From assembly GCA_021294835.1 (NCBI GenBank), contig JAJTDF010000002.1:1-64000 (forward strand): 64,000 bases of DNA, in the 5' to 3' direction. This DNA comes from Planctomycetaceae bacterium. Its GTDB lineage: Bacteria > Planctomycetota > Phycisphaerae > Phycisphaerales > UBA1924. A program made the translations under genes and the position numbers. The first letter of the stretch is position 1. Every line of letters begins with the position of its first letter. Under the pieces are notes generated by a model. The model worked only from the letters and a program-made list of their open reading frames with translations, made no database searches and was not told the origin of the DNA. Positions 17,649-25,958 of the stretch are shown in pieces.

Positions 17649-17679
17649 AGTTCAACCGGCCCGAGCCGGCTATCGCCGA

Positions 17680-19098
17680 TCAGTGATCGACCTTGTGGCC
17701 CAGCATCGGGCTGATCTTGGCCAGCATGGTCGCCAGGATGGTCGGGTCCTTCGCCTCAAGGTTCAGCCGCAGCAGTGGCTCGGTGTTGCTCTTGCGAACG
17801 TTGCACCACCAGCCCTGGTCGCCCCAGCAGTCGATGGTCACGCCGTCCAGTTCGTCCAGGTCGCCCTGATCGATGAACTCGTCGCGCAGCTTGTCCAGCG
17901 CACCGTCCTTGTCCTCAATGGTGAAGTTGATCTCGCCGCTCTGGGCGTACCGGGCCACCGGCGCCACCAGTTCGCTCATCTTCTTGCCCGAGTTGCTCAG
18001 CAGCGTCAGCACCGAGCACATGGCGATCACGCCCGAATCGGCGTTGAAGTTCTGCGCGAAGTAAAAGTGCCCGGACAACTCGCCGCCGAACACCGCCTTG
18101 TTCTCAGCCAGGGCCGCCTTGAGGAACACGTGCCCCACGCGGCCGCGAACCGGCCGCCCGCCCGCCTTGATCACGTCCTCGGAAACCGCCTTGGTCGACC
18201 GCAGGTCGTACACGATCGCCGAACCCGGGTGCTTCTCAAGGAACGGCTTGGCCAGCACCGCCGTGAGGTGGTCGCAGCCGACGATCTTGCCGTTCTCGTC
18301 CACCACCACGCAGCGGTCGGCGTCGCCGTCGTAGCAGAAACCCACGTCCGCCTTGTTGGCGATCACCGCTTCGCAGGTCATCCGCACGTTGGAAGCCACC
18401 AGCGGGTTCGGCTCGTGCACGAACTCGCCCTTGGTGTTGTCGAAGTTGATCTCGATGATCTCCAGACCTTCCACGCCCGCGCCCTTCTTGCCGAAGATCT
18501 TCGGGATCATCGTGCCCGCCATGCCGTTGCTGGCGTCGATCACCGCCCGGATCTTCTTCCCCTTCCGCTTGGAGAGGTCCAGGAACGCCAGCACGTGCCG
18601 CCGGTACGCGTCCCACAGGTCGCGCTTCTCCACTCGCCCGCCCGCCGGCTGCAGCGTGAGCTTGTCCACCGTCGCGGCATACTTGCGGATCTCCGCCAGC
18701 CCCGTCGCTTCGCCCACCGGCTTGGCCTTGCGCTTGGAGATCTTGAAGCCGTTGTACTGGGGCGGGTTGTGGCTCGCGGTCACCATCACGCCGCCGGCGC
18801 AGTCCAAGTGGGTGATCGCGAAGTAGATGAACGAGGTGTCCACCATGCCCACGTCCAGCACGTTGCCGCCGTGGTCGCAGATCCCCTTGATCAGGTTCTC
18901 CGTCAGCGACGGGCTGCTGGTCCGCATGTCGTGCCCCACCACCACGTTCCGCATCATCGGGCTGCCTTCGCCCGCCGCCGCTGCGTCGGCCAGCAGATAC
19001 CGGCTCGCGCCGTAGCCGATCTGCCAGGCCATGGCGTCGGTCAGCAGGTCGGGATAGGTGCCGCGGATGTCGTACGCCTTGAAGATCTTGCCGAGCAT
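17680..19098 (-). CDS. phosphomannomutase/phosphoglucomutase
   Basis: 472 residues from the ATG at 19098 (Shine-Dalgarno GGAAGG). Alpha-D-phosphohexomutase motifs are all there: the phosphoserine loop VTASHNPPQYNG, the Mg loop CYDGDADRCVV, the sugar-specificity loop GGELSGHFYF and the phosphate-binding RKSNTEPLLRL. GELSGH is the usual pattern for bifunctional mannose/glucose enzymes. They convert hexose-6-phosphate to hexose-1-phosphate for GDP-mannose and polysaccharide synthesis. It stands alone, convergent with the sugar operon. Confidence 0.93.
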   Translation of the reverse strand: MLGKIFKAYDIRGTYPDLLTDAMAWQIGYGASRYLLADAAAAGEGSPMMRNVVVGHDMRTSSPSLTENLIKGICDHGGNVLDVGMVDTSFIYFAITHLDCAGGVMVTASHNPPQYNGFKISKRKAKPVGEATGLAEIRKYAATVDKLTLQPAGGRVEKRDLWDAYRRHVLAFLDLSKRKGKKIRAVIDASNGMAGTMIPKIFGKKGAGVEGLEIIEINFDNTKGEFVHEPNPLVASNVRMTCEAVIANKADVGFCYDGDADRCVVVDENGKIVGCDHLTAVLAKPFLEKHPGSAIVYDLRSTKAVSEDVIKAGGRPVRGRVGHVFLKAALAENKAVFGGELSGHFYFAQNFNADSGVIAMCSVLTLLSNSGKKMSELVAPVARYAQSGEINFTIEDKDGALDKLRDEFIDQGDLDELDGVTIDCWGDQGWWCNVRKSNTEPLLRLNLEAKDPTILATMLAKISPMLGHKVDH

Positions 19099-19234
19099 CA
19101 AAGTGCCTTCCAATTGCAGGGGCCCGATGGGCCGATGCGCCGGCGCAGCCCCCAAGCGGGGCCCTGCGTCGGCACGGGCGGCGAGGGTAGCGCCGAACCT
19201 CCGAGAAATCGAAATTGTTTGGGAGATATTTGGG

Positions 19235-21535
19235 TCAGAACGCCGCGTGGTCGTCCCAAGTGAGGGGAGCATCCCCACCGGCGGGCCCGCCCGGCGAGGC
19301 CGGCGGCTTGGCGGCCGGCCGAACCAGCCGCACCTTCACCCCGGGCGGCAAGGCCTGGATGAACCGCTTGCCGTACCACAGCCGGTGGATCCGCGGGTCG
19401 ACCACGACGACCCGCCCGCTGTCGCTCTTGCTGCGGATCAGCCGCCCGAACCCCTGCTTGAACTTGATGATCGCCCGGGGCAGCGAGTCCTCGCGGAAAG
19501 GGTCGCGTCCGGCCGCCTTCAGCCGCTCGCACCGAGCCTCGGTCAGGGGCCGGTCCGGCGGGTCGAACGGCAAACGGGTGATGATCACGTTCCGCAGCCC
19601 CCGGCCCTTCACGTCCACGCCCTGCCAGAAGCTCGCCGCACCCAGCAGCACGCTCCGCTCGTTCTCGCGGAACTTGGCCAGAATCTGCCCAGGCGTGCCA
19701 TCCTCGCCCTGGCGCAGCATGGGCATGCCCCACCGCTCCAGTTGGCCGGCCAGTTCCAGCGCCACGCGGCCCAGGGTGTCAAAGCTGGTGAACAGCACGA
19801 ACGCCCCGCCGTCGGTCTCGCGGATGTGCCCGGCGATGCACGCCGCCAGATCGCGGGCGTAGCGGGCCTTGCTGTCCCCGCCCAGTGAGGCGTCCTTCGG
19901 GTCCGGCACGGTCAAGTCGATGACCAGTTCCGACTGGGTGGCATGGTCAAACGGCGAACCCAGCAGCAGCGTGCGGGCCGACTCGCAACCGATCCGCGAC
20001 ACGAAGTGCTCAAACCCGGTGCGTACCGGCGACTCGCGCGGCGCAGGCGCCCCATCGGCCGGGCGGGCCGGGTCGCCCGGGCCGTCCACCGGCACCACCA
20101 CGCGGGCCCGCTCACCTTCGGTCGGGGCTGTCGCCGCTTTGGCGATGGGCCCGCCCTCGCCGGGCTGGCCCGAGAGCGCCAGCGTGGCGCTGGTCATCAC
20201 CACCGAGATCTCGCGCGAGAACAGGCTCGCCCGCATCGTGGGGGCCACGTCCACCGGAGAGCACGCCAGCGACAGCCTGGCGCGTGCGTTGCGGACGCGG
20301 GCCGACGCGGTGTCGCCCGGCGCGCCCGGGCCCTCGGCCCAGTACACGCAGCCCGGCACCGCCTGCCCGACCAGCGCATCGGCGTCGAAGGCGATCGCCT
20401 CGGCCCGCACCGCGTACGCGTTGAGTTCGAACTTGTCCGGCTCGCTCTCAACCAGGTCCTTCAGGCCCTTGAGCCGTACCGCCAGGGTTCGCATCGTCGG
20501 GCCCAGCGGGGCCTGCACCATGTCCTTTCCGGGGATCCGCCCGTTGCGGAACCGCCCGGACTGCAGGTTCATCAGCACCTCATCAAAGAACGCCCGGCTG
20601 ACCGCCTGCGACTCCATCACCAGATCGACCGTGCGTGAGATCGCCTCACCCGCGGTGGGGTTGCCGCCAATCGTCTGGTCCAGATGGGCCAGGAACCCTC
20701 GACCGGTCCCCGAGTGGTAGAGCGCCGCCAGCAGATGCTCAATGCGGCCCTCGGTCAGCGAGAGACCGAAGTGGTCGGCCGCCACATCCTCCATGGTGTG
20801 GGCCTCGTCGAACACGACGTGCTGGTATGCGGGCAGGAAGCCCGCGTCGGACTCGCGCAGCTTCAGGTCGCTGAAGAACAGCGCGTGGTTGCACACCAGC
20901 AGGTTGCCCAGTTCCATCGCCTGGCGGGATTTCTGGTAGAAGCAGTCGGCATACCGCGGGCACTTGCGGCCCATGCAGTTGTCGCTGTCGCTCTGCACGC
21001 GGTCCCAGATGCCCGGCCGCTCCAAGGGCGGCAGCGTCGCCAGCGAGCCATCGGTGGTGTGCTGCGCCCACTCGTTGACAACAGCCAGCGAACGCTGCTG
21101 GGCGCCGTCGACGAACAGCCGGTCCTGGCGTCGGCTGGCCAGTTCCAGCCGGCGGAGCGACACGTAGTTGCCCCGCCCTTTGACCAGCACCGGCACAAGC
21201 GGACGCAGGGCCGACGTGTCGAGCCCCCACTGATCGATGGTCTCTTCCAGCAGCGGAATGTCCCGCCGCACCAACTGCTCCTGCAGCGCGATGGTGTGCG
21301 TGCAGATCACCACCCGGTCGCCGGTGGTCATCGCCCGCAGCATCGCCGGCACCAGATACGCGAAGGACTTGCCCACGCCCGTGCCCGCCTCGGCCACCAG
21401 TTGCCCCTTGGTCGCCATGGCGCGGCTCACGGCCATGGCCAGTTCAAGCTGCTCCGGCCGGGCCTCAAAGCCCTCGCCAAGGTGGCGTGCGATCGGACCG
21501 CCGGCGCCCAGAATGTCGCGTTCGGGTTGCTTCAC
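19235..21535 (-). CDS. DinG/Rad3-type ATP-dependent DNA helicase
   Basis: 766 residues. This is a superfamily 2, XPD-like 5'-3' helicase. Walker A is AEAGTGVGKSFAY, the DEAH box is VVFDEAHTMED, and the C-terminal motifs include LLGAASFWQGVDVKGRGLRNVIITRLPF and QGFGRLIRSKSDSGRVVVVDPR. Four Cys in CMGRKCPRYADC plus an outlying Cys (VCNHA) fit the iron-sulfur cluster region. The likely role is repair of R-loops or damage. It overlaps the 116-residue gene upstream by ATGA, and rsmG before that, so the three form one transcription unit. Confidence 0.92.
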   Translation of the reverse strand: MKQPERDILGAGGPIARHLGEGFEARPEQLELAMAVSRAMATKGQLVAEAGTGVGKSFAYLVPAMLRAMTTGDRVVICTHTIALQEQLVRRDIPLLEETIDQWGLDTSALRPLVPVLVKGRGNYVSLRRLELASRRQDRLFVDGAQQRSLAVVNEWAQHTTDGSLATLPPLERPGIWDRVQSDSDNCMGRKCPRYADCFYQKSRQAMELGNLLVCNHALFFSDLKLRESDAGFLPAYQHVVFDEAHTMEDVAADHFGLSLTEGRIEHLLAALYHSGTGRGFLAHLDQTIGGNPTAGEAISRTVDLVMESQAVSRAFFDEVLMNLQSGRFRNGRIPGKDMVQAPLGPTMRTLAVRLKGLKDLVESEPDKFELNAYAVRAEAIAFDADALVGQAVPGCVYWAEGPGAPGDTASARVRNARARLSLACSPVDVAPTMRASLFSREISVVMTSATLALSGQPGEGGPIAKAATAPTEGERARVVVPVDGPGDPARPADGAPAPRESPVRTGFEHFVSRIGCESARTLLLGSPFDHATQSELVIDLTVPDPKDASLGGDSKARYARDLAACIAGHIRETDGGAFVLFTSFDTLGRVALELAGQLERWGMPMLRQGEDGTPGQILAKFRENERSVLLGAASFWQGVDVKGRGLRNVIITRLPFDPPDRPLTEARCERLKAAGRDPFREDSLPRAIIKFKQGFGRLIRSKSDSGRVVVVDPRIHRLWYGKRFIQALPPGVKVRLVRPAAKPPASPGGPAGGDAPLTWDDHAAF

Positions 21536-21882
21536 GCCGGGCCTCCGGCGTGCGGGTCCACACCGTCAACGAACAGACAGCCCGTCGCCTCTTCGGCCGA
21601 ACGGCTCTTGATCCGCAGGCGGTAGTCGCGTTCGCTCTCATCAGCCCGACGCGGCGCCAGCGCGTTGCTGGGCGGAAGCACCACCCGCGCCAGCAGCCCC
21701 TTGCTTCGCTTGGGCGGCCTGCCCACTTCAAACAGCGTGGGCTGATACCCGCCCGCCGGCAGGCCGAACCACGGCCGACGCGGTGCGCCCGGGGGCGGGG
21801 CATGGGCCGCGGACGTCGCACCCGACTCGCCCGGCGCGACCTCGGCGGTGTCGGCGGCTGGCTGGTCACCCGTGCCGATCAT
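21532..21882 (-). CDS. hypothetical protein coupled to rsmG and the helicase
   Basis: 116 residues, not recognised. Pro/Ala/Gly-rich N-terminal half, then a more ordered charged part (PTLFEVGRPPKRSKG, ADESERDYRLRIKSR). Its start overlaps the rsmG stop (ATGA) and its own stop overlaps the helicase start (ATGA), which argues strongly for translation. It has no signal peptide or membrane segment, so it is probably cytosolic. Confidence 0.7.
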   Translation of the reverse strand: MIGTGDQPAADTAEVAPGESGATSAAHAPPPGAPRRPWFGLPAGGYQPTLFEVGRPPKRSKGLLARVVLPPSNALAPRRADESERDYRLRIKSRSAEEATGCLFVDGVDPHAGGPA

Positions 21883-23123
21883 CCGGCGTCATCCCCCTGC
21901 CCCTCAGCCGGCGGTCGCCCTGGTCCTTCGCGACGGGGCGGGCCGGGGCGAGCACGATCGACATCGCCCGGCCTGGGCGTTCTGCCTGCACCCAGCGGCG
22001 AGCGTGCGATCTCGCCGCCCTGCCTTGGGTACGGCCGGGGCGTGGGCCGCACCTTGGCCAGCAGCACCAACTTGCCGGTCGGGGTCACCAGCGTCTGATC
22101 ATGCTCGCCGCCCAGCGTGGTGATGGCCTCGTCGGCAGCGGCAAGTTCCTCTTCGGCCCGTTCCCCCTTGATGGCCACCGCGATGCCGCCCATCTTCACC
22201 AGCGGCAGCAGCAGTTCTGAGAGCATCGGCAAAGCGCCCACCGCGCGGGCCATGGCGACGTCGTACCGCTCGCGATGCTCGCGGTGGTCCTGGCCCAGTT
22301 TCTCGGCCCGCTCGGCGAGAACCTGCACGTTGGTGCAGCCCAGGGCCTTGGCGGCGGAACGCAGGAAGGCGGCCTTCTTGCCGGTGGGCTCCATGAGCAC
22401 AAACTGCACATCGGGCAGCAACGCCGCCAGGGGCAACGCGGGCACACCCCCGCCGGAGCCCACGTCGGCCACCCGCAGGTGCGGGCCAGGCTGCGTGGAG
22501 GCGGACTCGGGCAGCAGGCTGGCCAGCACAGGCATGATGCTGATCGCATCGAGGATGTGACGCCGCCAGGCCTCGGTCGGGTCGGTGATGGCCGTGAGGT
22601 TGAAGCGGGTGTTGGCCTGCAGCATCATGGCCAGAAACCGGCCCAGCCGCTCAACATCCGCTGGCTCCAGTTCGACGCCCAGTTTTGACGCCTGGGCAAC
22701 GAAGGTCTCGGGGGCGGGCAGGGCCGCCAGAGTGGGCAGCAGCGCGTCCAGTTCAGCCAACCGCGGATCGTCCTTGGGTGGAGATGGCGCGGGTGCCGGC
22801 TGGCCGGGCTCAGCCGAGCGAAACGGTGGTCCGCCGGGCCGAGGCCCAAAACGCGGACCGGGCCCACCAAAACGCCCGCCCGGGCCTCCGCCCAAACCAG
22901 GCCCCCTGCCCGAGCCAGGCCCCCCGCCCGAGCCAGGCCCCCCGCCGCCGGGCCCGCGTCCCCCGCCCGAACCGCGTCCCCCGCCGGGACCACGCCCGCC
23001 GCCGGGGCCTCGTCCACCGCCGGGCCGACCGCCGCCCCCGTACCCGCCCGGGCCACCTCGGCCGCCTCGACCGCCGCCTGGTGGGTACCCGCCTCCGCCG
23101 CCACTTTGATCCCGGGGGCTCAT
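21879..23123 (-). CDS. rsmG: 16S rRNA (guanine-N7) methyltransferase RsmG with long Gly/Arg/Pro-rich N-terminal extension
   Basis: 414 residues against about 210 normally. Residues 1-119 are almost wholly Gly, Arg and Pro with repeated GGGRGPGG units. The RsmG domain starts near residue 120: LGVELEPADVERLGRFLAMM, the SAM-binding ADVGSGGGVPALPLA, ARAVGALPMLSELLLP and the C-terminal YPRQGGEIARSPL, which matches the usual end. About 35 extra Pro/Arg residues follow. RsmG methylates G527 of 16S rRNA. The start is the first ATG before the extension; an internal start downstream of it has no good candidate. The gene heads the operon with the small hypothetical protein and the DinG-like helicase. 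Confidence 0.92.
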   Translation of the reverse strand: MSPRDQSGGGGGYPPGGGRGGRGGPGGYGGGGRPGGGRGPGGGRGPGGGRGSGGGRGPGGGGPGSGGGPGSGRGPGLGGGPGGRFGGPGPRFGPRPGGPPFRSAEPGQPAPAPSPPKDDPRLAELDALLPTLAALPAPETFVAQASKLGVELEPADVERLGRFLAMMLQANTRFNLTAITDPTEAWRRHILDAISIMPVLASLLPESASTQPGPHLRVADVGSGGGVPALPLAALLPDVQFVLMEPTGKKAAFLRSAAKALGCTNVQVLAERAEKLGQDHREHRERYDVAMARAVGALPMLSELLLPLVKMGGIAVAIKGERAEEELAAADEAITTLGGEHDQTLVTPTGKLVLLAKVRPTPRPYPRQGGEIARSPLGAGRTPRPGDVDRARPGPPRREGPGRPPAEGQGDDAG

Positions 23124-23181
23124 GTCTGCGACGGTAGGCGGTCGGGCCCACCCCGCACAAACCCCGCCCGTATGCTGGGGC

Positions 23182-23817
23182 ATGAGCACCGGCACAGGAC
23201 GGGCCTCGCGGCAGGCGGGACGAATCAGGCAGTGGGCCGCTGGCCCGGTGATCGCGTTGCTGGCGGCGTCAGCAGCGGTGAGCATGCCGGGGTGTGCCAG
23301 TGCCGGCGGGGCTGGCCAGCAGAACAAGGGCCAAGCGATGACGCCATCGACCAATGCCGCGAACCAGGCTCCGAACACCCGCACCGGCCAAGCGGCTGTG
23401 CTGGCGATGCTCGACCGCTTCCACACCGCCGCCTCCAAGGCCGACGCCGACGGCTACTTCGGGCTGTTCGCCCCCGAGGGGGTGTTCATCGGGACTGACG
23501 CGGGCGAGCGGTGGACGGTCGAGCAGTTCAAGGCGTATGCCGCGCCGTACTTCGCCAAGGGCACGGGGTGGACGTATGTCCCGCGGGCCGGCCGCCGGAA
23601 CGTGGACTTCTCGCCGGACGGGACGGTGGCATGGTTCGATGAGATTCTCGATCACGCCAAGTACGGCGTGTGCCGCGGGACCGGAGCGTCGCGGCAGATC
23701 GACGGGCAATGGAGGGTGGTGCAGTACCACCTGACGATCCCGGTGCCCAACGAATTGGCCGAGCGGGTTGTGAAGATGATCAAGGCCCAGTCTGCAGCGG
23801 CGCAGCCAAACAAGTAG
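23182..23817 (+). CDS. NTF2/SnoaL-like domain lipoprotein
   Basis: 211 residues from the ATG at 23182; an in-frame ATG at 23122 lies over the rsmG start and is less likely. The signal ends in a lipobox-like MPGC. The domain (MLDRFHTAASKADADGYFGLFAPEGVFIGTDAGERW and QIDGQWRVVQYHLTIPVPNE) matches the SnoaL-like/DUF4440 subgroup of the NTF2 fold. Such domains bind small ligands or serve as enzymes; the role here is unknown. It is divergent from rsmG. Confidence 0.8.
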   Translation: MSTGTGRASRQAGRIRQWAAGPVIALLAASAAVSMPGCASAGGAGQQNKGQAMTPSTNAANQAPNTRTGQAAVLAMLDRFHTAASKADADGYFGLFAPEGVFIGTDAGERWTVEQFKAYAAPYFAKGTGWTYVPRAGRRNVDFSPDGTVAWFDEILDHAKYGVCRGTGASRQIDGQWRVVQYHLTIPVPNELAERVVKMIKAQSAAAQPNK

Positions 23818-23866
23818 CTGGATCGGCTGGCAAAGCGTTCCGCCTGCGGCACGAGCGTCTATTCGC

Positions 23867-24097
23867 TCACCCCGGTTTGATAATCAGCCCAAGCCGCTCG
23901 GCCATCTTGGCGGCGTCGCAGATCTCCTCGAAACTGAAGCCCAGCAGGCAGTCGGGCATGTTGACGGTGCCAAGGGTGGCCATCACCTTCGGGCCGGTTC
24001 GGCCGAAGGCGGCAACCAGTTCGGCGTCAGCCTGCAGCACGGCGTCCACGGCGGCCATGAGCCGGTCGGGGTTGGTGCGATCCTGAGGCCTGCTCAT
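23867..24097 (-). CDS. small hypothetical protein
   Basis: 76 residues from an ATG with a GGAGCAGAG Shine-Dalgarno. Helical, with MAAVDAVLQADAELVAAFG and the end segment FSFEEICDAAKMAERLG. No signal or membrane segment. I do not recognise it. It is convergent with the NTF2-like gene. Confidence 0.5.
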   Translation of the reverse strand: MSRPQDRTNPDRLMAAVDAVLQADAELVAAFGRTGPKVMATLGTVNMPDCLLGFSFEEICDAAKMAERLGLIIKPG

Positions 24098-24373
24098 CTC
24101 TCTGCTCCGCTGCGTAAGGGCGACACCGCACACACCCGGGGCCGAACGGCCATGGGCCATCTGCGACCCGTGCAAGGTGCCTCATGGCGGACTCCACGGC
24201 AAGCGACAACGTGGGATGGCACCGCTTGCATGGGCACCGCCGGACCGAGAAACCCCGGCATACCGCTGGGTCTAGCCCGATATCATGACGGCGGACCGGC
24301 AGTTCCGGATGCTCTTGCACTCGGAGGCTCGCCGGTCGGTCGTCTGCGTTTTCCGATCGATTGGGAGCCCCCT

Positions 24374-25951
24374 TTGTCCAACAGCACGCTTTCGCCGTCC
24401 GCCACCGCTCCTGACACCGTGCACTCCGCGCCGTACGCCGAACTGCGCAAACTGGTGAAGGAAGCGGCGACGCTGGAGTCGATCGGCTCGCTGCTCAGCT
24501 GGGACCAGGAGACCTACATGCCCAAGTCGGCCGGGGACTTCCGGGCCGAACAGGCCAGCCTGATCTCGGCGATGGCGCACCAGAAGGCCACCGACCCTCG
24601 GGTGGGAGAACTGCTCGAAGCGTGCGAGTCGGACGCGAATCTGATGGGCGCCGCCCACAGCGCCGAGGCGGCCAACATCCGCGAGATCCGGCGCGACTAT
24701 GAGCTGGCCCGCAAGCTGCCGACTGACCTGGTCAGTGAGTTGGCCCGGGCGACCAGCCTGGCCCAGGACGCATGGAAGACGGCGCGGGCCAAGTCGGACT
24801 TTGCCACCTTCCGGCCCCATCTGGAGCACGTGCTGAGCCTGACACGGCGGAAGGCCGAGTGCTACGGCGTGCCGAAGTTCAACGGCCGCACCGGCGAGTT
24901 GTACGACGCACTGCTGGATGAGTACGAGCCGGGGATGTCGGCGGCGGAGATCACCGAGATTTTCACCCCGCTGGGCAAGCGGCTGAGCGGGCTGGTGGCG
25001 GACCTGGTCAATGGGAGCCAGAAGGTCAGCCTTGAGCCGGTGAAGGCGAAGCTGCCGGAAGCCCAGCAGCAGACCTTCGGGCTGGAAGTGCTGCGGGCGA
25101 TGGGCTTTGACCTGAACGCCGGACGGCTGGACGTGACCACGCACCCGTTCTGCTCGGGCATGGCCCCGGGCGACACGCGGCTGACCACGCGGTACACCAG
25201 CGAGTCGTTCCTCGAGCCGTTGTACGGCACGATGCACGAGGGCGGGCACGGGCTGTATGAGCAAGGCCTGCCCAAGGGCACTCGCTTCGGTGAGCCGCTG
25301 GGCCGCTCGGTGAGCCTGGGCATCCACGAGAGCCAGTCGCGCATGTGGGAGAACCTGGTGGGGCGGAGCCGGGCGTTCTGGGAGTGGGCTTTGCCGGTCG
25401 CCAAGAAGCACTTCGGCCCGGCGGTTGGCGGGCTGACGCTGGACAGCGTGTACGCCGCGGCGAACTACGTGGAGCGGTCGTTCATCCGCGTGGAGGCCGA
25501 CGAGGCGACGTACAACCTGCACATCATGCTGCGGTTTGAACTGGAGCGTGGGCTGATCAGCGGGGCGCTGCCGGTGGCCGATCTGCCCGGAGAGTGGAAC
25601 CGCCGCTTCAAGGCCAGCTTCGGGCTGGATGTGCCGGACGACGCGCACGGCTGCCTGCAGGACGTGCACTGGAGCTTCGGGCTGATCGGGTACTTCCCGA
25701 CGTACACGCTGGGCAACCTGTATGCGGCCCAGTTCTGGGAGGCGATCAACCGCGACATCCCCGCGCTGGACGCACAGATCCGCTCGGGCGATTTCTCGTC
25801 GCTGCTGGGCTGGCTGCGGAACCACATCCACCAGCACGGCCGGCGGTATTCGGCATCGGAACTGTGCAAGCGAGCGACCGGGGCGGCGCTCTCGCCCGAG
25901 CCCTTGATGCGAAATCTGGAGGGCAAGCTGCGTCCGTTGTACGGGGCGTGA
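24374..25951 (+). CDS. metallocarboxypeptidase, family M32 (Taq-type)
   Basis: 525 residues from a TTG at 24374 with GGGAG upstream; this gives the standard family length, while longer starts read into the promoter region. The zinc motif HEGGH (TMHEGGHGLYEQG), the family HES element (GIHESQSRMWEN) and the third ligand region (YVERSFIRVEADEATYNLH) are intact. M32 enzymes remove C-terminal residues from peptides in the cytosol. Eight bases separate it from the YeiH-type transporter, so they probably share a transcript. Confidence 0.95.
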   Translation: MSNSTLSPSATAPDTVHSAPYAELRKLVKEAATLESIGSLLSWDQETYMPKSAGDFRAEQASLISAMAHQKATDPRVGELLEACESDANLMGAAHSAEAANIREIRRDYELARKLPTDLVSELARATSLAQDAWKTARAKSDFATFRPHLEHVLSLTRRKAECYGVPKFNGRTGELYDALLDEYEPGMSAAEITEIFTPLGKRLSGLVADLVNGSQKVSLEPVKAKLPEAQQQTFGLEVLRAMGFDLNAGRLDVTTHPFCSGMAPGDTRLTTRYTSESFLEPLYGTMHEGGHGLYEQGLPKGTRFGEPLGRSVSLGIHESQSRMWENLVGRSRAFWEWALPVAKKHFGPAVGGLTLDSVYAAANYVERSFIRVEADEATYNLHIMLRFELERGLISGALPVADLPGEWNRRFKASFGLDVPDDAHGCLQDVHWSFGLIGYFPTYTLGNLYAAQFWEAINRDIPALDAQIRSGDFSSLLGWLRNHIHQHGRRYSASELCKRATGAALSPEPLMRNLEGKLRPLYGA

Positions 25952-25958
25952 GCCGGAC

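Noticed and set aside
17656-17669. CCGGC-CCGA-GCCGG hairpin between convergent genes
   Set aside because: Only 5 bp of stem and no T-run; such pairs are common at this GC content.
19099-19234. AT-richer patch (about 19200-19230) near the skew switch, considered as oriC
   Set aside because: No DnaA boxes (TTATNCACA) or iterons are visible, and there is no dnaA or parAB nearby.
16936-19263. 775-residue plus-strand open frame
   Set aside because: It runs through the Hyi-like gene in another frame and then antisense to the phosphohexomutase.
22811-23110. C/G-rich repeated units that look like a direct-repeat array
   Set aside because: They encode the Gly/Arg/Pro tail of RsmG in frame; unit length varies and there are no spacers, so this is not a CRISPR array.
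24098-24373. Riboswitch upstream of the M32 peptidase
   Set aside because: The 276 bp show no recognisable conserved core, and the gene class is not a usual riboswitch target.
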